From the NCBI RefSeq assembly GCF_000739595.1, contig NZ_BBJP01000013.1, positions 124,001 through 188,000 on the forward strand: a DNA stretch of 64,000 nucleotides, read 5' to 3'. The DNA is from Halorubrum halophilum. Its GTDB lineage: Archaea; Halobacteriota; Halobacteria; Halobacteriales; Haloferacaceae. Position numbers and translations under genes: made by a program. The notes beneath the pieces are model-generated. The model saw only the letters and a program-made list of their open reading frames with translations. It was not told where the DNA came from and ran no database searches. Positions 8,796 through 17,238 of this stretch are shown here, piece by piece (position 1 is the stretch's first letter; each line of letters begins with the position of its first letter).

Positions 8796-9467
8796 ATGGA
8801 CTCCGCGGTACTGCTCGATCTCCTCGGCAACGAGAACCGGCGACGCATCCTCCGGCTGCTCGCCACCAAGCCCTGTTACGTCACGGAGATCTCGGAGTAC
8901 CTCGACGTGAGCCCGAAGGCGGTCATCGACCACCTGCGGAAGCTGGAGGAGGCCGGCCTCATCGAGTCGACCACCGACCACCAGCGCCGCAAGTACTTCC
9001 GCATCGCGCGGAGCCTCCGGTTGGAGGTGAGCGTCTCCCCGTACGGTTTCGGGGCGAAGAGCGCGTACCCCGCGAAGAACAGTTTCGACATGGCGGCGCG
9101 GTGTCAACACCTCTCGATGGAGGTCCCCGACGGCTCCGGGTCGTCGAGCGATCTGGCCGACCTCGCCGACGAGTTCGGTCGGCTCCAGAACCTCGATCAG
9201 GAGCTCTCGCTGGCCCAGCGATGGGTGCAGGGCCGCGTCGAGGACACGCTGGCGGAGATCGACGAACGGCTCGGCATCGAGTCGGACAGCCGCTTTTTCG
9301 CGGCGGTCCTCGCCGCGCTGGTCGAGACCGACGGCACCCCCGAGGCGGTCGCCGACGAGGTCGGCGCCCGCGAGGAGACGGTCGCCGACGCCCTCCGGCG
9401 ACTCGCCGACGTGGGAGTCGTCGCCCGCGACGGCTCCGCCGACGTGGACCGCTACCGGATCCGGTAG
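8796..9467 (+). CDS. ArsR-type winged-helix transcription regulator
   Basis: About 223 residues from the ATG at 8796; an in-frame GTG at 8748 would add 16 residues without domain content. The winged helix spans residues 1-75 (LLGNENRRRILRLLATKP, then YLDVSPKAVIDHLRKLEEAGL and the wing DHQRRKYFRI). A middle segment SVSPYGFGAKSAYP and a C-terminal half with a second possible HTH (VADEVGARE, DALRRLADVGVV) follow. It is divergent from gpmI, so it may regulate it; the sequence offers no operator to prove this. Confidence 0.85.
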   Translation: MDSAVLLDLLGNENRRRILRLLATKPCYVTEISEYLDVSPKAVIDHLRKLEEAGLIESTTDHQRRKYFRIARSLRLEVSVSPYGFGAKSAYPAKNSFDMAARCQHLSMEVPDGSGSSSDLADLADEFGRLQNLDQELSLAQRWVQGRVEDTLAEIDERLGIESDSRFFAAVLAALVETDGTPEAVADEVGAREETVADALRRLADVGVVARDGSADVDRYRIR

Positions 9468-9565
9468 GGGACGGCGGTCGGGGGGATCGCCTCTGGGAGG
9501 CATCGATCCCCGCACGGCCGGCCGCTTTCGGAACCTTTTGGCGCGCGCCCGGGAGAGGTCGATGC

Positions 9566-10486
9566 GTGAGCCGAGCACGGAACCTGACGCTGTTCCTCGT
9601 CCTCGCCGCAGTGTGGGGATCCGCATTCATGGCGATCAAGGCCGGACTGGCGTACTTTCCGCCGGTGTTGTTCGCCGCACTCAGATACGACGTGGCCGGC
9701 GTCGTCATGCTCGCGTACGCGGCGTACGCCGTCGACGACCCGGTCCCGCGGGGGCGCGACGAGTGGGCCGTCGTCGCCGTCGGCGCGACGCTGGTCATCG
9801 CTGCCTACCACGCGTTTCTCTTCATCGGCGAGAGCGACCCGGCCGTGACGAGCGCGGTCGCCGCCGTCATCGTCAGCCTTTCGCCTGTCCTGACGACCGT
9901 CTTCGCGCGCGCCTTTCTCCCCTCGGAGCGGCTGACGGTCGTCGGCGTGATCGGCCTCCTCGTCGGGCTCGCGGGCGCGATCGTGCTGGCCGCGCCGGAC
10001 CCGAACAACCTCGCCGGAAGCGGGGCGGTCCCGAAGCTGCTCGTCCTGCTGGCGGCCGCGTCGTTCGCGCTCGGCTCGGTCCTCATGCGGGCGTCCGACG
10101 ACGACCTCCCGATCGAGACGATGGAGGCGTGGTCGATGCTCCTCGGTGCCGCGCTGATGCATCTGCTGTCGTTCGGACTCGGCGAGTCGGTCGCCGACGT
10201 GGCGTGGACCACGGAGGCGCTGCTCGCGCTCGGGTACCTCTCGATCGCCGCCAGCGGGATCGGCTTCCTCATCTATTTCGATCTCCTCGACCGGCTCGGG
10301 CCGATCGAGATCAACCTCGTCTCGTACGTCGCCCCGGTGTTCGCCGCGGTCTCCGGGTGGCTGTTCCTGCGGGAGGCGATCACCCTTAACACCGTCGCCG
10401 GCTTCCTGATCATCTGCGTCGGCTTCGCGCTGGTGAAGCGGGACGCGTTCAGGGACGCGCTCCGCGAGTACAGCGTTATCGGGTAA
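9566..10486 (+). CDS. EamA/DMT-family transporter
   Basis: A 306-residue membrane protein with about ten hydrophobic helices in two EamA repeats. The first opens with LTLFLVLAAVWGSAFMAIK, the typical EamA start, and the second has VPKLLVLLAAASFALGSVLMR. The GTG start at 9566 puts the protein right at the first helix; the frame is open upstream but non-homologous. Family members export metabolites or amino acids; the substrate is unknown. It stands alone between a regulator and an acetyltransferase. Confidence 0.88.
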   Translation: MSRARNLTLFLVLAAVWGSAFMAIKAGLAYFPPVLFAALRYDVAGVVMLAYAAYAVDDPVPRGRDEWAVVAVGATLVIAAYHAFLFIGESDPAVTSAVAAVIVSLSPVLTTVFARAFLPSERLTVVGVIGLLVGLAGAIVLAAPDPNNLAGSGAVPKLLVLLAAASFALGSVLMRASDDDLPIETMEAWSMLLGAALMHLLSFGLGESVADVAWTTEALLALGYLSIAASGIGFLIYFDLLDRLGPIEINLVSYVAPVFAAVSGWLFLREAITLNTVAGFLIICVGFALVKRDAFRDALREYSVIG

Positions 10487-10527
10487 CGATCCAAGAGACA
10501 GGTCAACGCGGCTCACTCCCGGTGTGG

Positions 10528-10534
10528 TTTTTAT
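10528..10534 (+). promoter_or_regulatory. TATA box of the GNAT gene
   Basis: TTTTTATAC sits about 24-30 nt before the ATG at 10558, consistent with a leaderless transcript. Confidence 0.55.
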
Positions 10535-10557
10535 ACACACCCGCGAGACGAGCGAGT

Positions 10558-11151
10558 ATGTTCCCCGAGACGATCGAGACGGATCGGCTACGATTAGAAC
10601 CCCGGTGGCCCGAGCACGTCGACCTCGACGAGTGTTACCGGATCTGCTCGTCGGACCCCGGGATCGACGAGGTGACCGAGCACGTCACGTGGGACCCTCA
10701 CGAGACGAAGAAGGAGACGCTCGAGTTCCTCGAACGCGGCCGCGAGCGGTGGGAAGACGACGAGGCGGCGAGCTACGTCATCCGCCCCCGTGAGGGCGAG
10801 GACGGCGCCGGCGAGATCGCCGGCTTCGGCGGCTTCGAGGTCGACTGGGAGAAGCGGACCGCCGTTCTGGGCACCTGGCTCCGTAGGCGGTTCTGGGGCC
10901 GCGGCTACTCCGGCGAGCGCGCCGCGGCGCTCGTCGAGGTCGCCTTCGAGGACCTCGATCTCGACCTCGTCGCCGTCAGCCATCTCCCCGAAAACGAGCA
11001 GTCACAGCGGGCGATCGAGAAGTACGTGGGGCGGCTCGGCGGTCGCCGAGAGGGGCTGTTGCGGAACCACGTCACCTTCATGGACGGAAGCGTCCACGAC
11101 GAGATCCGGTACTCGATCTCGCAGGACGAGTGGCGCGACGCGACCGAGTAG
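10558..11151 (+). CDS. GNAT acetyltransferase, RimJ/RimL-like
   Basis: A 197-residue acetyl-CoA-dependent N-acetyltransferase. It begins FPETIETDRLRLEPRWPEH, the usual RimJ/RimL opening. The acetyl-CoA loop RRRFWGRGYSGERAAAL lies near residues 110-125, and the later VSHLPENEQSQRAIEKYV is the conserved helix. Its TATA box makes 10558 the likely first base of the transcript. Substrate is unknown; ribosomal protein N-termini or small amines are possible by family. Confidence 0.88.
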   Translation: MFPETIETDRLRLEPRWPEHVDLDECYRICSSDPGIDEVTEHVTWDPHETKKETLEFLERGRERWEDDEAASYVIRPREGEDGAGEIAGFGGFEVDWEKRTAVLGTWLRRRFWGRGYSGERAAALVEVAFEDLDLDLVAVSHLPENEQSQRAIEKYVGRLGGRREGLLRNHVTFMDGSVHDEIRYSISQDEWRDATE

Positions 11152-11262
11152 CCGGAACGCGGTGGGGATCGGAGCGCGGCGCCGACGAGGGAGACGAACA
11201 TATTCGGCACCTCCCGCGGCGAGCCAACAGACACTTATGACCGCCGAAACGACTCCGGGCAC

Positions 11263-11835
11263 ATGTCTGTCCCCGACCAATCGAACCGAACGAGCGGAAT
11301 CGTCGGCGGCGCGGCGGGCGGCGCCGTCGCGTACGTCCTCGGCTATCTGGTCGTGTACGTGACGCAGGGCGACCGGATCGAGGAGGGGCTCTCGGGGATC
11401 AACTTCTTCGCCGACCTGTTCGGCGGCGACCCGATCTCCACGTGGCAGGCCGCGGGGTGGATGTTCTATAACGCCCACTTCGTCGACATCAACGCCCCCT
11501 CGCTGATCGGCGGCGCGCAGTCGGCGAACCTCCTCTCGCAGGGCGAGGGCGGGTCCCTCCTGTTCGTCCTCCCGCCGCTCCTGCTCCTCGTCGCCGGTGT
11601 CGTCGCCGGTCGGGCCGCCGACGCCTCCGACCCGGCCGACGGGGCGCAGGCCGGCGCGTTCGTCCTCGCCGGGTACCTCCCGCTCGCGGTGATCGGGGCG
11701 TTCCTGTTCCGGTTCTCCGTGGGCGACGGAACGGTGGCGCCCGACCTCGTCACCGCCGTGCTGCTCGCCGGCGCCGTCTACCCGGCGGTCTTCGGCGCGA
11801 TCGGCGGGGCCGCCTCGTCGCTGCTGAGCGACTGA
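11263..11835 (+). CDS. Haloarchaeal integral membrane protein of unknown function
   Basis: A 190-residue protein with about five hydrophobic helices: GGAAGGAVAYVLGYLVVYV near the N-terminus, a short one around residue 65, LFVLPPLLLLVAGVVAG, AFVLAGYLPLAVIGAF and AVLLAGAVYPAVFGAIGG. A TATA-like CTTATG lies about 25-30 nt before the ATG. I do not recognise a named domain with certainty. It is convergent with the UPF0201 gene. Confidence 0.7.
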   Translation: MSVPDQSNRTSGIVGGAAGGAVAYVLGYLVVYVTQGDRIEEGLSGINFFADLFGGDPISTWQAAGWMFYNAHFVDINAPSLIGGAQSANLLSQGEGGSLLFVLPPLLLLVAGVVAGRAADASDPADGAQAGAFVLAGYLPLAVIGAFLFRFSVGDGTVAPDLVTAVLLAGAVYPAVFGAIGGAASSLLSD

Positions 11836-11889
11836 ACGAAGAACAGGTCCGGACCAGATCCGTTTTCCCGATTTCGTCTCCCGGAGCCG

Positions 11890-12342
11890 TCAGTACTCCG
11901 CGTCCTCGGGATCGATCCGGTCGCCGTACTCCCGGACCGGATCGACGGGACGCCCCTCGTCGGTCTCGGGCGCGACGTAGTCGATGAACGCCTCGACATC
12001 CGGCTCCCGGACGCGGACCTCGACGTCGATCTCGCCGAGTTCGTCCGGCTCGCCGACCGCGAAGTTGACGACGCCCTCGAACGCCGCCTGCTTTTTCAAC
12101 GAGAAGTCGAACCCCTTGTCGGTGCTGTTCCGCAGGAACACCCGTCGGGCCGTGTCGAGGATCTCCTGTTCGTGGAGCACGTCGGAGAAGGCGTCGAGGG
12201 TGTGCGCCTCGGCGACCAACATTCCGTCCTCGTGGACCGGCTCCGCGTCGGGGAACACGTTCCGGACCGCGTCGGCGACCCGGTCGGTCACCTCGGTGTC
12301 GTTGACGGGGGCCTCGATCCGCACGTCGACGCTGTAGATCAC
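11890..12342 (-). CDS. UPF0201-family RNA-binding-like protein
   Basis: A 150-residue archaeal conserved protein beginning MIYSVDVRIEAPVNDTEVTD. The middle has the typical LRNSTDKGFDFSLKKQAAF segment. Archaeal UPF0201 (PH1010-like) proteins have a ribosomal L5-like fold and are often listed as RNA-binding-domain proteins; no activity is proven. Its start codon overlaps the stop of the upstream UPF0200 kinase-like gene by 4 nt, a pair often seen together in archaea, suggesting a common role. Confidence 0.88.
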   Translation of the reverse strand: MIYSVDVRIEAPVNDTEVTDRVADAVRNVFPDAEPVHEDGMLVAEAHTLDAFSDVLHEQEILDTARRVFLRNSTDKGFDFSLKKQAAFEGVVNFAVGEPDELGEIDVEVRVREPDVEAFIDYVAPETDEGRPVDPVREYGDRIDPEDAEY

Positions 12343-12986
12343 GAGCCGTCACCTCGGGCGTTCGCGGTCGCGGGGTCGGCGTCGGGATCGGCGTCAGTGT
12401 CAGTGCCGGCGTCCGCCTCGTTTTCTCCGTCTTCCGCGACGCCGAGCACCTCCCGGACGCGGCGTCGGAACGCCGCCAGCGTGCCGGTGTTGCCGATCTC
12501 GACGTCGGCCCGTTCGAGGGTCTCGCCGAGCCCGAGGTCGATCTCGCGGGCGTCGCGCTCGCGGAGCGCCTCCAGGTCGGAGTCGGAGTCGTCGCGGCCG
12601 CGGTCGTCGAGCCGCTCGGCGCGGATCTCGAAGGGGGCGCGGACCGCCACCAGCGTGAAGTCGTCGCCGAACGCCTCGCGGAAGCGCTCCAGTTCGACGG
12701 TCGAGCGGAGGCCGTCGACGAGCACGGTGCCGTCGTCGCGGTCGCTCTCCGCCGCCGCCTCCCGGATCAGCGGGAGGGTCCGGGCGGCGATCGCGTCGTC
12801 GCCCTCCTCCTCGCGGAGCGTGCCGGCCATCCGCCCGTGGTGTTCGGCCGGGTCGAGCCCGCGTCGGCGGCACTCGGCGCGGATCACGTCGCCCATGACG
12901 ACGACCGGGATCCCCGCCTCTGCGGCCACGTTCGCCGCCTCCCCCTTCCCGCTGCCGGGGAGGCCGACGGTTCCGATAACGTTCAT
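12339..12986 (-). CDS. UPF0200 P-loop kinase-like protein
   Basis: A 215-residue adenylate-kinase-fold protein. The Walker A VGLPGSGKGEAANVA is at residues 6-20, and VVVMGDVIRAECRRRGL follows. The Walker B region VLVDGLRST and the lid-like RAERLDDRGRDD fit nucleotide kinases. Archaeal members are annotated as AAA-family or dephospho-CoA-kinase-like, without firm proof. The C-terminal 30 residues are a low-complexity Asp/Ala tail (DTDADPDADPA). It is cotranscribed with the downstream UPF0201 gene through a 4-nt overlap. Confidence 0.87.
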   Translation of the reverse strand: MNVIGTVGLPGSGKGEAANVAAEAGIPVVVMGDVIRAECRRRGLDPAEHHGRMAGTLREEEGDDAIAARTLPLIREAAAESDRDDGTVLVDGLRSTVELERFREAFGDDFTLVAVRAPFEIRAERLDDRGRDDSDSDLEALRERDAREIDLGLGETLERADVEIGNTGTLAAFRRRVREVLGVAEDGENEADAGTDTDADPDADPATANARGDGS

Positions 12987-13089
12987 TGACGGCGAGTAGT
13001 CCCGTCGCAGACTTAGGTCTGCTGTTGGGGCGTCGACGTCGGCGCGAACCGTCGGCGTTTTTGGCGCTGGGTGTGAGAACTCGAAGTGA

Positions 13090-13164
13090 GGGCACGTAGC
13101 TCAGCCCGGATAGAGCGTCGGACTTCTAATCCGACGGTCGTGGGTTCGAATCCCACCGTGCCCG
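13090..13164 (+). tRNA. tRNA-Arg (anticodon TCT)
   Basis: All arms fold: acceptor GGGCACG (13090-13096) with CGTGCCC (13157-13163), D arm GCTC/GAGC, anticodon arm TCGGA-CTTCTAA-TCCGA, and T arm GTGGG-TTCGAAT-CCCAC. The anticodon TCT reads AGA/AGG. The discriminator is G, the CCA end is not encoded, and there is no intron. The next 240 bp hold two partial copies of its 3' end. Confidence 0.97.
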
Positions 13165-13192
13165 TACAGCGAGGAGCGGAGCGACGAGCGAA

Positions 13193-13218
13193 CCGGCACG
13201 CAGGGGATTCGAACCCTA
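13193..13218 (-). repeat. tRNA T-arm remnant, inverted
   Basis: On the minus strand this reads TAGGGTTCGAATCCCC followed by TGCGTGCCGG, a T-arm plus acceptor-like tail resembling the tRNA-Arg 3' end in opposite orientation. No full tRNA can be folded here. It is most likely a fragment left by recombination at the tRNA gene. Confidence 0.4.
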
Positions 13219-13316
13219 TCAGTCGCGCGCAGCGAGCGGTGCGAGGTGCGAGCGAAGCGAGCACCTCGATATGCGAGCGGCGAAGCCGCGAGCAGCGAGC
13301 GAGCACGTCTGATTTT

Positions 13317-13338
13317 GGTTCGAATCCCACTGTGTCCG
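13317..13338 (+). repeat. Partial copy of the tRNA-Arg 3' end (att-like scar)
   Basis: The 22-nt stretch GGTTCGAATCCCACTGTGTC plus CG matches the tRNA-Arg 3' end (13143-13164) with two C-to-T differences. Site-specific integrases that use tRNA genes leave such direct repeats. Only about 150 bp without genes, rich in GCGAGC-type simple sequence, lie between the tRNA and this copy, so any inserted element has been lost. Confidence 0.55.
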
Positions 13339-13407
13339 TTCATTCACAGTACGATCGATGGGACCCGCCACAAGGTACTTCACCGTCCGAGTTGACCAAC
13401 CGACGGT

Positions 13408-13944
13408 ATGCAGCCCTCCAGACGCGCGCTCCTCGGCTACTGTGGCGTCACCGCCGCGGTCGCGGTCGCCGGTTGTACCGAGGCCGTGCCCGACGACGCA
13501 ATCGACGGCGAATGGGGCGGTTTCGGACCGACCGATTCCGAGTCCGATGCCGAAACGGTGGGCGACCCGGTCGCCGACGACGCGCCCGTTCAAGTCACGC
13601 TCGCGATCGACGAGACGCGGACGCTCTTCAAGAGCCGACACGTCGAGACGGTCAGGCCGGTCGACGTGGATCAAACCGGCGTCCCGTACCTCACCCTCCG
13701 ACTGTCCGACGAGGGGGTCGAAGCGGCCACCGAGACGGCGAACGCGGCCGGCCTCGGCGAGCGGTACGAGGACGCCGAGATCGCCGTGATCGTCGACGGC
13801 GAGGCGCAGAACCGGTTCGGCGTGACGCAGGCGCTGGCGGCCTCGATCGCCGACGGCGAGTGGGACGGCGCCTTCCGGATGACGTTCGAAAGCGAGGAGT
13901 CCGCGAAGTCGTTCAGGGAGACGCTCGTTACCGGATCCGCCTGA
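13408..13944 (+). CDS. Secreted lipoprotein with a SecD-like domain, function unknown
   Basis: A 178-residue protein. The N-terminus QPSRRALLGYCGVTAAVAVA then GC is a Tat-type signal with a lipobox cysteine at residue 22. After an acidic linker the mature domain runs from about residue 63 (VQVTLAIDETRTLFKSRHVE). The strand GVPYLTLRLSDEGVEAATE resembles the periplasmic P1 head of SecD, an inference from pattern only. No Sec genes are adjacent. It is convergent with moaA. Confidence 0.7.
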   Translation: MQPSRRALLGYCGVTAAVAVAGCTEAVPDDAIDGEWGGFGPTDSESDAETVGDPVADDAPVQVTLAIDETRTLFKSRHVETVRPVDVDQTGVPYLTLRLSDEGVEAATETANAAGLGERYEDAEIAVIVDGEAQNRFGVTQALAASIADGEWDGAFRMTFESEESAKSFRETLVTGSA

Positions 13945-13976
13945 GAAACCGATTCGAGACGATTTATAAATGCTCC

Positions 13977-14975
13977 TCAGTCCGCGATCGTCGGCGTTCC
14001 CAGATACTCTTCGTTCATCTCGTACTCACCGTCGTCGCCCTCAACCAGATACTCGCCGTAGTAGGGCACCCGATTCGCAACCACCGCCTCGAACGTCTCG
14101 GCGATCTCGTCGCGGGTCATCTCTCCCATCGACCGGAGGTCGTCGTTGCGGTTGAGACAGCCCTTCAGGTACCCCTCGTGGGTGACGCGGACGCGGCCGC
14201 AGTTGGCGCAGAACTCCTCGTTTTCGACGGGATCGACGATTTCGACCATGCCGCCGCCCTCGCCCTCCTCGCCCACGAAGTACCGCTTCCGGTCGTGCAT
14301 CTCGCGGTGCTCGACGCGGTCGGCCTTCTCGGCGAGCCAGTCGTGGACGCGCCCGATGTCGACGTTCCACTCCGGCTTCCCGGTCAGCTCCGGCATGTAC
14401 TGGATGAGCTGGAGCTGGAGCCCCTCGTTGTCGGCGACGTGCTCGACCATCTCCTCGACGTAGCCCGCGGTGTGCGTGAACACGACCATGTTGAGCTTCA
14501 CGGGGTCGAGTCCGGCGTCGACGGCGGCCTTCACGCCTTCGAGGACCTTCTCGTAGGCGCCGGATTTGGTCACCTCCGCGAAGTCGTCCGGGTCGAGCGC
14601 ATCCTGCGAGACGTTGACCCGGTCGAGCCCGGCCGCCTTCAGGTCCTCGGCGCGACCGGGGAGGAAGGTCCCGTTCGTCGTCATCGAGACCTCCATCGAG
14701 TCCGGCGTGCGCTCGATGATCTCTTCGAGATCCTGTCGGAGCATGGGCTCGCCGCCCGTGAACTTCACCGAGTCGACGCCGTACCCCTCGACGACCTCCA
14801 GGAAGCGGACCACGTCGTCGGCGGTCATCTCGTCGTCGCTCGGCTCCATCGGCCCTCGCGTGTCGCCTAACCCCTCGTTGTGACAGTAGACGCAGTCGAA
14901 GTTACAGCGGTCGGTGAGCGAGATCCGCACCCCCGTCACCTCCCGTCCGAAGTCGTCCGCGAGTGGACCGGCCAT
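13977..14975 (-). CDS. moaA: GTP 3',8-cyclase MoaA (molybdenum cofactor biosynthesis)
   Basis: A 332-residue radical-SAM enzyme for the first step of molybdopterin synthesis. The SAM cluster motif CNFDCVYC gives Cys24, Cys28 and Cys31; [10 protein letters not shown] is the SAM-binding segment. The C-terminal second cluster is visible as [18 protein letters not shown]. The length fits the family. The rest of the pathway is not adjacent, but a CinA/MoCF-type gene, a MoaD-like gene and a tungstate transporter occur elsewhere in this window. Confidence 0.96.
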   Translation of the reverse strand: MAGPLADDFGREVTGVRISLTDRCNFDCVYCHNEGLGDTRGPMEPSDDEMTADDVVRFLEVVEGYGVDSVKFTGGEPMLRQDLEEIIERTPDSMEVSMTTNGTFLPGRAEDLKAAGLDRVNVSQDALDPDDFAEVTKSGAYEKVLEGVKAAVDAGLDPVKLNMVVFTHTAGYVEEMVEHVADNEGLQLQLIQYMPELTGKPEWNVDIGRVHDWLAEKADRVEHREMHDRKRYFVGEEGEGGGMVEIVDPVENEEFCANCGRVRVTHEGYLKGCLNRNDDLRSMGEMTRDEIAETFEAVVANRVPYYGEYLVEGDDGEYEMNEEYLGTPTIAD

Positions 14976-15043
14976 ACGCGAACGGAGCCGCCGCGTTCGC
15001 TTAAATATCTGGGTCGATCGTGGGAGCGCGTAACGTGGTGTGG

Positions 15044-15775
15044 TTACATCTCGTTCATCTTGTTGACATCGTCTGTTCCGTTCGCCGCGTCAGTCGCGTC
15101 CGCCTCGTCGGCGCCCCCGGTCGCCCACTCCTCCCCGACGTACGCCATCTCCCAGAACGCGAGTTCGAGGCGGGCGCTCGTGAGGAACGCCTCGCGCATC
15201 GCGTCTCGGTGGCCGGGGTACGCCGCCGCGTAGTCGTCGAGGAGATCGCGCATCGACGCGGTCTCCGCGCGGAACGCCTCGCTCGTGTACGTCTCGATGA
15301 ACGGGGTGTACCGGTGCTCCTCGTCCGCGAGCTCCGCCATGTGGTCCGCCACGTCGAGGTACCCCTGCATGCAGGGGAAAAGCGCTGCGACCGCGACCGG
15401 GACGGGGCTCTCGTGCGCCGTGCGAACGAGGAAGCTCGTGTACGCCTCGCATGTCGGACGCTTCCGCACGGCGGCCAACTCTTCGGGGGCGACGCCGTAC
15501 TCGCCGGCGAACGACCGGTGGAGGTCGAGCTCCTCGTTCAACACGCCGTTCGCCCCGCCGAGGAGCGTCGCCATCGCCGCCTCGTCTCGGGCCTTCGACC
15601 CCGCGACGGCGTACGTGCGGGCGTAGTCGAAGAGGTACCGGTAGTCCTGTTCGAGCCACCGCCGGAACGCCGCCTCGTCGAGGTCGCCGGCGGCCAGCTC
15701 GCATACGAACGGATGCTCGAACTGTGCCGCCCAGACGTCCGCTCCTGCGGCCATGAGGTCGTCGCTGAACGCCAT
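15044..15775 (-). CDS. tenA: TenA-family thiaminase II / pyrimidine salvage enzyme
   Basis: A 243-residue all-helical protein. It opens [20 protein letters not shown] and has the [18 protein letters not shown] helix. The active-site cysteine segment [10 protein letters not shown] carries Cys135, the position known as nucleophile in the family. TenA hydrolyses aminopyrimidine breakdown products for thiamine salvage. The family C-terminal part is followed by an Ala/Asp-rich tail. It is separated from thiE and thiM (29.9-31.4 kb) but belongs to the same pathway. Confidence 0.9.
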   Translation of the reverse strand: MAFSDDLMAAGADVWAAQFEHPFVCELAAGDLDEAAFRRWLEQDYRYLFDYARTYAVAGSKARDEAAMATLLGGANGVLNEELDLHRSFAGEYGVAPEELAAVRKRPTCEAYTSFLVRTAHESPVPVAVAALFPCMQGYLDVADHMAELADEEHRYTPFIETYTSEAFRAETASMRDLLDDYAAAYPGHRDAMREAFLTSARLELAFWEMAYVGEEWATGGADEADATDAANGTDDVNKMNEM

Positions 15776-15821
15776 GGACGAGCCCTCGACTCGCCGGGGT
15801 ATAAGTTTGTGGTATTACTGG

Positions 15822-16601
15822 CTAATTACCCTCGGCGATCGCGATCCGGAGCCCGTCGCTGGCGACCTCGACGTCGCCGTCGAATCCCGCCTCTCGGACG
15901 CTCTGAGCCATCTCTCGCTCGCGACCGCCGGTGTGCGGATACAGGTGCGAGAGCAGCAGCGTGTCGACCTCGACGCCCGCGAGCGATTCGCCGAGTTTCG
16001 TGGGATTCGGGTGGTTCGACACGTTGGTCCCGTCCGGAAACGAGCAGTCGTGGACCAAGAGATCGCTCCCGTCCGCGAACGACGCCATGCCCGCGAACGC
16101 CTCCGTGTCTCCCGAGAGGGTGAGCGGCCCGTCCGCGGGATTGAGATCGGTGCTCGGCGGAGAGAACCGATAGGCGAACCCCTCCATCGAGTGGCGCGTC
16201 TCGCGGGCGGCCACGTCGAACCCGGCCGCCGCGAAGGGGCGCGCCGCCGACACCTCCCGGACCGCCAGATCGATCCGCCCGTCGAGGTACTCGTGAACGT
16301 CGAGCAGCCCGTCGAGGAGCGACTTGGTCCCGGCCGGACCGACGACCTCCAAGTGCTCCTCGCCGGCGAGCCATCGGGCCTTTATCAGGGGGAGCAGCGC
16401 TGCGACGTGATCGAGGTGGTGGTGCGTTAAGAGGACGGTCGAGACGCCCTCGTAGCCGGTCTCGGTCGCGGCGAGGCGCTGGAGGACGCCGCTGCCGCAG
16501 TCGACGAGGAGCGACCGCTCGCCGTCGTCGAGGAGGTAGCCGGCCTGCACGCGGTCCGGGACCGGCATGGCGCTGCCGGACCCGAGGACGGTGAGTTCCA
16601 T
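15822..16601 (-). CDS. Metallo-beta-lactamase-fold hydrolase (RNase Z-like)
   Basis: A 259-residue protein. The start MELTVLGSGSAMPVPDR and the metal motif LLTHHHLDH (His60, His62, Asp64, His65) define the MBL fold. Further ligands fit LTLSGDTEAF, DLLVHDCSF and LLSHLYPHTGG. It is shorter than canonical RNase Z and lacks an obvious exosite arm, so a small-molecule or RNA phosphodiesterase role are both open. It is a single gene between tenA and a stress protein. Confidence 0.85.
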   Translation of the reverse strand: MELTVLGSGSAMPVPDRVQAGYLLDDGERSLLVDCGSGVLQRLAATETGYEGVSTVLLTHHHLDHVAALLPLIKARWLAGEEHLEVVGPAGTKSLLDGLLDVHEYLDGRIDLAVREVSAARPFAAAGFDVAARETRHSMEGFAYRFSPPSTDLNPADGPLTLSGDTEAFAGMASFADGSDLLVHDCSFPDGTNVSNHPNPTKLGESLAGVEVDTLLLSHLYPHTGGREREMAQSVREAGFDGDVEVASDGLRIAIAEGN

Positions 16602-16640
16602 GGTCGCGTGTCAGTGCGCCCAGTCACCTAACTCGGTCGC

Positions 16641-17066
16641 CTACTTCACCAAGAAGACCGGCACGTTCGCGTCGTCGGCGACGCGGTCGGAGACGCTGCC
16701 GAGCGACCGGATCCGCTCGCGTGGCGACTTCCCCTCGGGACTCATCACGATCACGTCGATCCCGTGCTCGTCGGCGTAGTCGACGATCTCGGTGTCCGGA
16801 GTTCCTTCCACCACATGAGTGTCGACGGCGACGCCGGCCTCCTCACCGCGGTCGGCGACGGCGGCGACCGCGTCTTCGCCCTGCGATTCGAGGTCCGCGA
16901 CCACCTCGTCGTGCAGCTCCCCGGAACTGGCGGTGGCGATACGTCGGTCGACGACGTACAGCGCGTGGATCGTCGCGTCGTGGTCGGTCGCCAGTCGGAG
17001 CGCGTGATCGAGCGCGCGGTCGACTGCCTCGCTCCCGTCGGTCGGCACCAGCAGGTTGTCGTACAT
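16641..17066 (-). CDS. Universal stress protein (single UspA domain)
   Basis: A 141-residue UspA-fold protein starting MYDNLLVPTDGSEAVDRALD at the ATG at 17066; the ORF is open upstream without homology. The nucleotide-loop region reads VMSPEGKSPRERIRSLGSVS, which departs from the strict G-x2-G-x9-GS ATP motif because the first glycine is replaced. ATP binding is therefore uncertain. It is one of three usp genes in the window. Confidence 0.92.
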   Translation of the reverse strand: MYDNLLVPTDGSEAVDRALDHALRLATDHDATIHALYVVDRRIATASSGELHDEVVADLESQGEDAVAAVADRGEEAGVAVDTHVVEGTPDTEIVDYADEHGIDVIVMSPEGKSPRERIRSLGSVSDRVADDANVPVFLVK

Positions 17067-17238
17067 GGTCGACCGTTCGATCCGGTGGCAAATAACGGTA
17101 CGCCCGATCGGCCGGTCGGTGGGAACGCCGGGGCGCGCGTCGCCCGTATGTCGTCCGCCTCCCTCTCTCCGTCCGCCGGCGTGGCAACTCCTCTCGCGCA
17201 AGCGAACGGTTTTTGCGTCGACCGACTGGAGGGGACGT

